A DNA stretch of 6,799 nt from Actinomycetes bacterium. GTDB lineage: Bacteria > Actinomycetota > Actinomycetes > Actinomycetales > Cellulomonadaceae. The notes under the pieces are model-generated. The model saw only the letters and a program-made list of their open reading frames with translations. It was not told the DNA's origin and ran no database searches. Position numbers and translations under genes: made by a program. This document shows, piece by piece, positions 1 through 6,799 of this stretch; positions within the stretch are counted from its first letter, which is position 1; every line of letters starts with the position of its first letter. The stretch spans positions 1 through 6,799 of the forward strand of contig JAEZAR010000175.1 in NCBI GenBank assembly GCA_023430425.1, written 5' to 3'.

Positions 1-177
1 GGGCGGACCGGTGGTGGCGACCCGGCCACGCTCGCGCACGCGCTCGCGCTGTACCGCGGGCCCACCTGGACGGTGGCCGACGTGGCGCTGGTCTCCTCCC
101 TGCTCGGCGAGGGTCCGGCAGGGGGTCCGCGGCACGACGTCGTGCACGTGGCGCCCCTTCGCCCTGTGGCAGGATGA
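1..177 (+). CDS. C-terminal end of an unrecognised protein (partial)
   Basis: The frame beginning at base 1 is open for 58 codons and ends at TGA 175-177; its start lies left of the window. About 84% of codons end in G or C, like the real genes here. The peptide reads as a soluble alternating helix/strand tail (ALALYRGPTWTVADVALVSS, then HDVVHVAPLRPVAG) with no membrane segment. The +1-shifted frame from 11 to 235 gives an Arg/Trp/Ser/Pro-rich translation typical of a shadow. I do not recognise the family. The usual upstream neighbours of pheS, rplT and a TrmH-type rRNA methyltransferase, do not fit this tail. It lies on the same strand as pheST, 156 bases before it. Confidence 0.5.
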   Translation, partial: GRTGGGDPATLAHALALYRGPTWTVADVALVSSLLGEGPAGGPRHDVVHVAPLRPVAG

Positions 178-206
178 GCGCGTGCGCAGGACCGATCGCC
201 GATTTA

Positions 207-225
207 GCGGGCCCGCAGGCGGGCC
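207..225. repeat. GC palindrome and overlapping inverted repeat upstream of pheS
   Basis: Bases 207-216 are a perfect 10-bp palindrome (GCGGGCCCGC). Its second part also pairs with what follows: GGCCCGC (210-216), a 2-base AG, then GCGGGCC (219-225), a 7-bp perfect inverted repeat. The RNA could form either structure but not both at once. It lies 30 bases after the upstream stop codon and about 108 bases before pheS. No T-run follows, so it is not a classical intrinsic terminator. It could be a weak 3'-end stabiliser for the upstream gene, a leader element of pheS, or chance in GC-rich DNA. The rest of 178-333 shows no convincing -35/-10 pair, no T-box core and no Phe-rich leader peptide. Confidence 0.4.
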
Positions 226-309
226 GCGCGGCTGATCCGCGCACGGGAGCCGGGGACGGCGATCCGGGGAGCCCACTGCGGGCAGCGGTGGCGAGGTCCG
301 ATGCCCTGA

Positions 310-1424
<1,115 letters not shown>

Positions 1425-1425
<1 letters not shown>

Positions 1426-3980
1426 TGGTCCGGGTACCGCTCACGTGGCTCGCGGAGTCGGTGGACCTCGCCGGCGCGACCGCGGAGGAGGTGGCCGCCG
1501 CGCTCGTGCGCGTCGGCCTGGAGGAGGAGGGCATCCACGGGTCGGAGGTGACCGGCCCGCTCGTCGTGGGGCGCGTCCTGACGCTGGAGCAGGAGACCCA
1601 CAAGAACGGCAAGACGATCAGCTGGTGCCGGGTGGACGTGGGCCCGGAGCACAACGACCCCGCCGACGGCGAGGTGCCCGCGGGGCGCGGGATCGTGTGC
1701 GGCGCCCACAACTTCGCGGCCGGGGACTGGGTGGTCGTCGCCCTGCCGGGCTCCGTGCTGCCCGGGCCGTTCCCGATCACGGCCCGCACGACCTACGGAC
1801 ACGTCTCCGACGGGATGATCTGCTCCGCACGCGAGCTCGACCTGGGCGAGGACCACTCGGGGATCATCGTGCTCACCGAGTACGAGCACGACCCTGCCGA
1901 CCTGACCCCAGGGCAGGACGCCGTCGAGCTGCTCGGGCTGGGCGAGCGGACGGTCGAGGTCAACGTCACCCCCGACCGCGGCTACTGCTTCTCGGTGCGC
2001 GGGATCGCCCGTGAGTACGCGCACGCGACCGGGCGCACCTTCCGCGACCCGGCCCTCGCGGTGACGCCGCCCGCGGCGACCACGGGCGGGTTCCGCGTCG
2101 AGGTGGCCGACGACGCCCCCGTGCGCGGCCGCGTCGGCTGCGACCGGTTCGTGGCGCGCGTCGTGCGGGGCGTGGACGCCACCGCGCCGAGCCCGGCCTG
2201 GCTGGCGCGCCGGCTCACCCAGGCCGGGATGCGGCCGATCTCGCTCGCGGTGGACGTGACGAACTACGTCATGCTCGAGCTCGGTCAACCGCTGCACGCC
2301 TACGACCTGGCCCTGGTGCACGGGCCGATCGTGGTGCGGCGCGCCCGGCCGGGGGAGCGGCTCGTCACGCTCGACGACACCGACCGTGAGCTGCACGCCG
2401 AGGACCTGCTGATCACGGACTCGCCGGACGGGGCGGCCGGCGGGCGCGTCATCGGGCTGGCCGGTGTCATGGGCGGCGCGAGCACCGAGGTGTCCGGCGC
2501 GACGCGCGACATCCTCCTCGAGGGCGCCCACTTCGACCCGGTCTCGATCGCGCGCACGGCGCGGCGCCACCGGCTGGGCTCGGAGGCCTCCCGCCGCTTC
2601 GAGCGGGGCGTCGACCCCGAGCTCGCGCCGCGCGCGGTGCAGCGGGCGATCGACCTCCTGGTGCGCTTCGGCGGTGGCGTGGCCGACCCGGAGGTGACGG
2701 ATCTCGTCGCCCTGCCGCCGGTCGCCCCCGTCGTCATGCCCGCCGGGTTCCCCGCGCGCATCGTCGGCTTGTCGTACTCCGACGAGGAGGTCCGCGGTGT
2801 GCTCGAGGCGATCGGGTGCGCCGTCGCCCCCGACGGCGACGCGCTCGCCGTGACGCCCCCGTCGTGGCGGCCGGACCTGACGACGGCGATCGACCTCGTG
2901 GAGGAGGTCGCCCGGCTCCACGGCTACGAGCACCTGCCCTCCGTGCTGCCGGCGGCCGCGTCGGGCCGGGGCCTCACCCACGCCCAGCGGGTGCGCCGGT
3001 CCGTGGCCCGCGCGCTCGCCGAGCGAGGCCTCACCGAGGTGCTGACGTACCCGTTCGTCGGCGAGGAGCGGTTCGACGACCTCGGGCTGCCGCCCCAGGA
3101 CGACCGTCGACGGGCCGTCCGCCTGCTCAACCCGCTCAGCGACGCCCAGCCGCTCCTGCGGACGTCCGTCCTCGCGACCCTCGTGGACGCCGTGCGGACG
3201 AACGTGGGGCGCGGCACGCCCGACCTCGCCGTCTTCGAGATCGGGCGCGCGTACCGGGCCGAGGGCACCGGCGTGGCCCCCCGCCCCCCGGTCGACCGGC
3301 GACCCACCGACGCCGAGCTGGCCGAGCTCGACGCCGCGCTGCCGGTCCAGCCGCGACACGTGGCCGGCGTGCTGACGGGCAACCGCCTGCCCGCCGGCTG
3401 GCAGGGGCCGGCGCAGCCGTTCGACTGGTCGGACGCCGTCGACGCCGCACTGCTGGTCGCGCGGACCACGGGCGCCGACGTCGAGGTCTCCGCCGACGCG
3501 CACGAGCCGTGGCACCCCGGCCGGTGCGCCCGGATCACCGTGCCCGACGGCCGCCTCGTCGGGCACGCCGGCGAGCTGCACCCGCGGGTGCTCGCCGCGC
3601 TCGACCTGCCCGCACGCACGTGCGCGTTCGAGGTCGACCTCGACGCGCTGGTCGCGGCCGGGGAGGGCGGGATCGCCGGGGCCGTGCCCGTGTCGGCCCA
3701 CCCCGTGGCGAAGGAGGACCTCGCCTTCGTCGTCGACGAGGCGCTCGGGGCCGCCCACCTCGTGGCCACGGTGCGCGCGGCGGGCGGCGACCTGCTGGAG
3801 GACGTCCGCCTCTTCGACGTCTACCGCGGCGAGCAGGTGGGCGAGGGGCGCAAGTCCCTGGCGGTGACGGTGCGGCTCCGGGCCCGCGACCGGACCCTTG
3901 CCGCCGACGAGATCGCCGGCGTCCGCGCGGCGGTCGTCGAGGCCGTCGCGCGCGAGCACGGCGGGACGCTGCGGGCGTAG
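1425..3980 (+). CDS. pheT: Phenylalanyl-tRNA synthetase beta chain
   Basis: PheT is the large non-catalytic chain of PheRS; it binds and positions tRNA-Phe and carries the editing site for mischarged Tyr-tRNA-Phe. The 851 residues cover the full domain order. MVRVPLTWL opens the protein. An EMAP-type OB-fold tRNA-binding domain spans about 42-155, with IVCGAHN and SDGMICS (128-134). VTPDRGYCFSVRGIAREY starts at 181. The B3/B4 editing region has VDVTNYVMLELGQPLHAYD (276-294), IGLAGVMGG (343-351) and the LGSEASRRFERGVDP block (384-398). A B5 domain ends in PSWRPDLTTAIDLVEEVARL (479-498). A degenerate class II core follows, and the last ~95 residues are the FDX-ACB anticodon-binding domain (from PVSAHPVAKEDLAFVVDE). 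Start: ATG 1425 overlaps the pheS stop (TAATG), with GGAG (1416-1419) five bases ahead inside pheS. A longer in-frame extension to 768 is open only because the DNA is GC-rich and lies wholly within pheS. No frameshift or truncation is visible. Confidence 0.97.
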
Positions 3981-3984
3981 CCCG
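3972..3984. other. Small hairpin straddling the pheT stop codon
   Basis: CGGGC (3972-3976), loop GTA, GCCCG (3980-3984) form a 5-bp GC stem covering the pheT TAG. Only 7 bases (3981-3987) separate the two convergent stop codons, and no T-run follows on either strand. It is too short for a confident terminator, but it is the only structure at this junction. Termination may be Rho-dependent or occur inside the opposing gene. Confidence 0.2.
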
Positions 3985-3987
3985 TCC

Positions 3988-4965
3988 TCAGTAGCCCTCG
4001 GGCCGGTGGGGCACGTAGTGCTCCTCGAGGCGGGCGACCTCGTCCTCGGAGAGCTGGAGGTCGAGGGCGCCGATCGCGTCGTCGAGCTGGGCGAGCCTCG
4101 TCGCGCCGACGATCGGTGCCGTCACCACGGGCTTGCCGAGCAGCCAGGCCAGGGCGACCTGCGCCCGCGGGACGCCGCGCTCGGCCGCGACGGCCCCGAC
4201 GGCGTCCACGACGCGCCGGTCGGGGTCGACGGCCTGGTGGTACAGCTCGCTGCCGAACCGGTCGGTGCGGCTGCGGGCGGTCTCCTCGTCCCAGCCGCGC
4301 GCGAGGCGCCCGCGGGCGAGCGGGCTCCACGGGAGCACGCCGAGCCCCGCGTGGGCGCAGTAGGGGAGCATCTCCCGCTCCTCCTCCCGCATGAGCAGGT
4401 TGTACTGGTCCTGCATCGAGACGAACCGGGTCCAGCCGCCGGCGTCGGCGACGTGCTGCGCCTCGACGAGCTGCCACGCGTGCATCGACGAGGCCCCGAG
4501 GTAGCGCGCCTTGCCGGCGCGGACGACGTCGTGCAGCGCCTCGAGCGTCTCCTCCACGGGCGTGCGCGGGTCGTACCGGTGGATCTGGAGCAGGTCCACG
4601 TAGTCGGTGCCCAGCCGGCGCAGGCTCGCGTCCACCTGCGTGAGGATCGCCCCGCGGGAGAGCCCGCCGCCGTTCGGCCCGGGCCCCATCCGGCCGTGGA
4701 CCTTCGTGGCGACGACGACCTCCTCGCGCCGCGCCACCTGGCCCAGGACGTGACCGAGGATCTCCTCGCTCGAGCCGTCGGAGTACACGTTGGCCGTGTC
4801 GAAGGTGGTGATGCCCGCCTCGAGCGCGCGCACGATGAGCTCCCGGGCCTGCTCGGCCGGCAGCGTCCAGGGGTGGGTGCCGCGCCCCGGGTCGCCGAAG
4901 GACATGCACCCGAGCACGATGCGCGAGACGCGCAGGCCGCTGTCGCCGAGCCGGACCTGGTCCAT
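3988..4965 (-). CDS. YajO-like aldo/keto reductase
   Basis: This is a soluble NADPH-dependent oxidoreductase of the aldo/keto reductase superfamily, which reduces carbonyls to alcohols. The 325 residues form a complete TIM barrel. The catalytic tetrad is intact: Asp56 and Tyr61 in FDTANVYSDGSSEEILG, Lys88 in VATKVHG, His129 in YVDLLQIHRYD. Cofactor-side motifs are FVSMQDQYNLLMREEEREML, PWSPLARGRL and PIVGATRLAQL. By recall, these blocks and the LGCMSFGDPGRGTHPWTLP opening match E. coli YajO (324 aa) closely along the whole length. YajO has been linked to 1-deoxyxylulose 5-phosphate formation, but the substrate here cannot be read from sequence, so no symbol is given. Start ATG (4963-4965) has a strong RBS. 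It lies 45 bases downstream of qor on the same strand, probably one transcript, and is tail-to-tail with pheT. Confidence 0.93.
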   Translation of the reverse strand: MDQVRLGDSGLRVSRIVLGCMSFGDPGRGTHPWTLPAEQARELIVRALEAGITTFDTANVYSDGSSEEILGHVLGQVARREEVVVATKVHGRMGPGPNGGGLSRGAILTQVDASLRRLGTDYVDLLQIHRYDPRTPVEETLEALHDVVRAGKARYLGASSMHAWQLVEAQHVADAGGWTRFVSMQDQYNLLMREEEREMLPYCAHAGLGVLPWSPLARGRLARGWDEETARSRTDRFGSELYHQAVDPDRRVVDAVGAVAAERGVPRAQVALAWLLGKPVVTAPIVGATRLAQLDDAIGALDLQLSEDEVARLEEHYVPHRPEGY

Positions 4966-4970
4966 GGGTC

Positions 4971-4976
4971 TCCTCC
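4971..4976 (-). promoter_or_regulatory. Ribosome binding site of the aldo/keto reductase gene
   Basis: On the minus strand GGAGGA lies five bases before the ATG at 4965. It is the strongest Shine-Dalgarno sequence in the window and lets this gene be translated independently of the upstream qor. Confidence 0.75.
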
Positions 4977-4992
4977 AGCCGTCGGGGGTGGG

Positions 4993-5009
4993 GCGCCGGT
5001 GCGCGGCGC
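4993..5009 (-). repeat. Intercistronic GC inverted repeat between qor and the aldo/keto reductase gene
   Basis: GCGCCG (4993-4998), a five-base loop, and CGGCGC (5004-5009) form a perfect 6-bp GC stem directly after the qor stop codon (5011-5013). No T-run follows on the minus strand, so it may stabilise or partly attenuate the qor-akr transcript, or be chance in GC-rich DNA. Confidence 0.25.
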
Positions 5010-5010
5010 G

Positions 5011-5997
5011 TCAGGGCACGAGCAGCACCTTGCCGGTCGTCGCCCGGCCCTCGAGCGCGCGGTGCGCCGCCGCGGCGTCGGCCAGCGGGAACGTCGCGCC
5101 GACGCGCACGTCCAGGGTGCCGGCCAGCACCGCGTCGAACAGCTCGCGGGCCCGCCGGCCGAGCTCGTCCGGTGTCGCCGTGTAGTCCCGGATCGAGGGC
5201 CGGGTGAGGAACAGGGAGCCGCGCGCCTCGAGCCGCATCGGGTCGAACGGCGGCACCGCGCCCGACGCGCCGCCGAAGAGCACCATCGTCCCGCGCGGCC
5301 GCAGGCACGCGAGCGAGCCCTCGAAGGTCGCGGCGCCCACCCCGTCGTACACGACCTGCACCCCGTGCCCGCCGGTCAGGCCCCGCACCGCCTCGGGCAG
5401 GTCGTGCGCGAGGTCCGCCATCCGGTCGTACCGCAGGACTTCGCTCGCACCGGCTGCGCGGGACAGGGCCTCCTTCTCGTCGGTGGAGACAGTGGTGACC
5501 ACGCGGGCGCCCGCGGCCGACGCGAGCTGGGTGAGGAGCAGCCCGACGCCGCCGGCCCCGGCGTGCAGGAGGACGTCCTGGCCCGCCCGGACCGGGAACG
5601 TGGACCGCACGAGGTAGTGCGCGGTGACGCCCTGGAGCAGGAGGGCGGCGGCCGTGCGTGCGGGCACGCCCTCGGGCACGGGCACGACCTGCTCCGCGAC
5701 CACCCGGACGTGCTCGGCGTAGGAGCCCTCCGAGCCGGCCACCCAGGCGACGGTGTCCCCGACGGCGACGTCGGCCACGTCGTCCCCGACGGCGACCACG
5801 GTCCCGGCGCCCTCCGCGCCGACGACGTGCGGGAACGGTGTCGGGTAGCGGCCGCTGCGGCGGTAGGTGTCGACGAAGTTGACCCCGGCGGCCGCGACCT
5901 CGACGACCACCTGCTCCGGCTCGGGCGCCGGGTCGGGCAGGTCGACGACGGCGAGGACCTCGGGCCCTCCGGGGCGGGTGGCCTGGACTGCGCGCAT
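5011..5997 (-). CDS. NADPH:quinone oxidoreductase, QorA/zeta-crystallin type
   Basis: This is a zinc-free medium-chain dehydrogenase/reductase that reduces quinones with NADPH in the cytoplasm. The 328 residues start with MRAVQATRPGGPEVL, the usual N-terminus. NFVDTYRRSGRYP (40-52) and GAEGAGTVVAVGDDV (60-74) belong to the GroES-like catalytic domain, and the cysteines that bind structural zinc in alcohol dehydrogenases are absent. The Rossmann fold carries HAGAGGVG (145-152). TTVSTDEKEALSRAAGA (168-184) holds Ser171 and Lys175, placed to bind the NADPH 2'-phosphate. VVYDGVG is at 215-221 and GSLFLTRPSIRDY at 260-272; the protein ends in GKVLLVP. The match to E. coli QorA runs the whole length, though a related quinone or enoyl reductase is not excluded. 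An upstream in-frame GTG (6010-6012) would add five residues but lacks a good RBS and the family's MRAV start. It leads the aldo/keto reductase gene on this strand and diverges from the siderophore reductase gene. Confidence 0.92.
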   Translation of the reverse strand: MRAVQATRPGGPEVLAVVDLPDPAPEPEQVVVEVAAAGVNFVDTYRRSGRYPTPFPHVVGAEGAGTVVAVGDDVADVAVGDTVAWVAGSEGSYAEHVRVVAEQVVPVPEGVPARTAAALLLQGVTAHYLVRSTFPVRAGQDVLLHAGAGGVGLLLTQLASAAGARVVTTVSTDEKEALSRAAGASEVLRYDRMADLAHDLPEAVRGLTGGHGVQVVYDGVGAATFEGSLACLRPRGTMVLFGGASGAVPPFDPMRLEARGSLFLTRPSIRDYTATPDELGRRARELFDAVLAGTLDVRVGATFPLADAAAAHRALEGRATTGKVLLVP

Positions 5998-6004
5998 GCC
6001 CCGA

Positions 6005-6008
6005 TCCT
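6005..6008 (-). promoter_or_regulatory. Ribosome binding site deciding the qor start
   Basis: AGGA on the minus strand lies seven bases before ATG 5995-5997. The alternative GTG at 6010-6012 lies just upstream of this site and has only GC-rich sequence without a clear Shine-Dalgarno match ahead of it, so the ATG is preferred. Confidence 0.55.
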
Positions 6009-6062
6009 GCACCGGCCCGGGCGCGGCGGCGAGGACACGTCTCAGGCGTGAGCCAGGTCACG

Positions 6063-6091
6063 TGCACAGCACCCGGGCGCCCCGCTAAGGT
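6063..6091 (+). promoter_or_regulatory. Putative promoter of the siderophore-interacting protein gene
   Basis: TGCACA (6063-6068; 4 of 6 to TTGACA) and TAAGGT (6086-6091; fits the actinobacterial TANNNT) are 17 bases apart. The first base after a usual 6-base discriminator is 6098, the A of the ATG, which would make the mRNA leaderless. The -10 abuts and shares its last base with the iron box. This is a pattern match only; no transcription data are available here. Confidence 0.45.
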
Positions 6092-6109
6092 TAGGTAATG
6101 CTTACCTCA
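6091..6109 (+). promoter_or_regulatory. DtxR/IdeR iron box over the start codon of the siderophore reductase gene
   Basis: TTAGGTAATGCTTACCTCA matches the DtxR/IdeR consensus TWAGGTWAGSCTWACCTWA at 17 of 19 positions; the mismatches are T at position 9 and C at 18. The core is AGGTAA (6093-6098), TGC, TTACCT (6102-6107), a perfect inverted repeat. Extended arms 6089-6098 and 6102-6111 pair at 9 of 10 positions. In such GC-rich DNA an AT-rich palindrome of this kind is unlikely by chance. Fe(II)-loaded DtxR/IdeR would bind here and block the promoter when iron is sufficient. The box covers the ATG (6098-6100) and codons 2-4. Confidence 0.85.
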
Positions 6110-6799
6110 CCCGGGGTCCGCGAGATCGTCCGGTCCGACCGTCCGGCGTACCGCCCGTTCCGCGTGACCGTGACCGCGACGCGACGGATGTGCCCGTCGT
6201 TCCTGCGCGTCACCCTGGCGGGAGAGGACCTGGACCTCTTCGGACGCGACGGCCTGGACCAGCGCGTCAAGATCGTCTTCCCGCTGCCCGACGGGACGCT
6301 CTGCGACATCACCGACGAGGCCACCGTCGAGGACGGCACCTGGTACGAGCGGTGGCGTGCGCTGCCCGACGACCGCCGTCACCCCGTGCGCACGTACACG
6401 GTGCGCCGCGTGCGCCCCGACCGGCGCGAGCTCGACATCGACCTGGTCGTCCACGGCGGCACCGGGCCCGCGGCGCGGTGGCTGGAGGCGGTCCGGCCGG
6501 GTGACGAGGTGGTCGTCGTCGGCCCGGACGCCCGGAGCATCCACAGCCACGTCGGGATCGACTTCCACCCGGGCCCGGCCCGGCGCCTGCTGCTCGCGGG
6601 CGACGAGACCGCCGCCCCCGCGATCTCCGCGATCCTCGAGGCCCTGCCCGCGGACCGGTCGGCGCAGGCCTTCATCGAGGTGCCCGACGCCGAGGACCGG
6701 TTCGCCCTCGACCTCCCGCCGACGGCCCACGTCGCCTGGCTGCCGCGCGAGGGGGCCGCCGTCGGTGCCCGGCTGGTGCCCGCCGTCACGGGGTGGGCC
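6098..6799 (+). CDS. Siderophore-interacting protein, FAD-dependent ferric-siderophore reductase (partial)
   Basis: The frame from ATG 6098 stays open for 234 codons to the right edge, so the C-terminus is missing (family members are usually near 250-300 residues). These cytoplasmic flavoproteins reduce Fe(III) in imported siderophores with NAD(P)H, releasing Fe(II). The FAD-binding half spans about residues 20-118: YRPFRVTVTATRRMCPSFLR, then VRTYTVR (97-103), the RxYT flavin motif. Next come VVHGGTGPAARWLEAVRPGD (117-136), GPDARS and GIDFHPGPARRLL. The NAD(P)H-binding half begins with AGDETAAPAISAILEALP (167-184) and AFIEV (191-195). All are signatures of the ViuB/SIP family. There is no strong RBS: AAGG (6087-6090) is seven bases ahead but inside the putative -10, so translation may be leaderless. 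The iron box over the start indicates iron repression. Conserved family sequence begins around residue 17, so a slightly later start is possible, but none has better signals. Confidence 0.92.
   Translation, partial: MLTSPGVREIVRSDRPAYRPFRVTVTATRRMCPSFLRVTLAGEDLDLFGRDGLDQRVKIVFPLPDGTLCDITDEATVEDGTWYERWRALPDDRRHPVRTYTVRRVRPDRRELDIDLVVHGGTGPAARWLEAVRPGDEVVVVGPDARSIHSHVGIDFHPGPARRLLLAGDETAAPAISAILEALPADRSAQAFIEVPDAEDRFALDLPPTAHVAWLPREGAAVGARLVPAVTGWA

Noticed and set aside
182..235. A 17-codon GTG-started leader peptide before pheS that could attenuate on phenylalanine
   Set aside because: It has only one Phe codon (TTT 203-205) and no terminator/antiterminator pair follows.
250..270. Direct repeat CCGGGGA at 250-256 and 264-270
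   Set aside because: Seven bases of G/C-dominated sequence recur easily at this composition, with no further copies in a regular array.
3898..6051. A 717-codon plus-strand open frame across the two reductase genes
   Set aside because: It is antisense to two genes with intact catalytic motifs, overlaps the end of pheT, and shows no family motif or plausible RBS.
6041..6052. CTCA-GGCG-TGAG inverted repeat in the qor upstream region
   Set aside because: The arms are only four bases and do not extend, so it is within chance expectation.
3821..6067. A 748-codon minus-strand open frame over qor and akr
   Set aside because: It is a shifted frame of the same strand; the product is almost entirely Arg/Gly/Ala/Pro and spans two well-defined genes.

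Overview
The window looks like ordinary chromosomal DNA from a very GC-rich actinobacterium. By eye, G+C is well over 70%, and nearly all codons in the real genes end in G or C. The protein flavours (a cysteine-rich PheS of the type also found in Streptomyces, an actinobacterial-type PheT, a DtxR/IdeR iron box) suit a Cellulomonas-like member of the Micrococcales. That placement is inference; no marker gene fixes the genus.

Layout, left to right. Positions 1-177 hold the last 58 codons of an unrecognised plus-strand gene. After a 156-base gap with a GC palindrome comes the pheS-pheT operon (334-3980, plus strand), whose two genes overlap by one base (TAATG). They encode the alpha and beta chains of the heterotetrameric phenylalanyl-tRNA synthetase. 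Only 7 bases separate the pheT stop from the stop of a convergent minus-strand gene. The minus strand carries a two-gene unit transcribed right to left: a QorA-like NADPH:quinone oxidoreductase (5011-5997), then a YajO-like aldo/keto reductase (3988-4965).

Divergent from qor, across about 100 bases, a siderophore-interacting protein (FAD-dependent ferric-siderophore reductase) starts at 6098 and runs off the right edge with no stop. It is the most informative part of the window. A near-perfect 19-bp DtxR/IdeR iron box (6091-6109) covers its start codon and first codons, and a plausible promoter places transcription start on or near the A of the ATG. This implies iron-repressed, possibly leaderless expression.

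How the genes work together: pheST charges tRNA-Phe. The qor and aldo/keto reductase genes are two NADPH-linked soluble redox enzymes, probably cotranscribed. The siderophore reductase is a separate iron-acquisition function. I see no mobile element, CRISPR array, tRNA or rRNA gene, phage remnant or defence cassette, and no evidence for a new multi-gene system. The points most worth checking are the operator placed over a start codon and whether it also affects the divergent qor gene.
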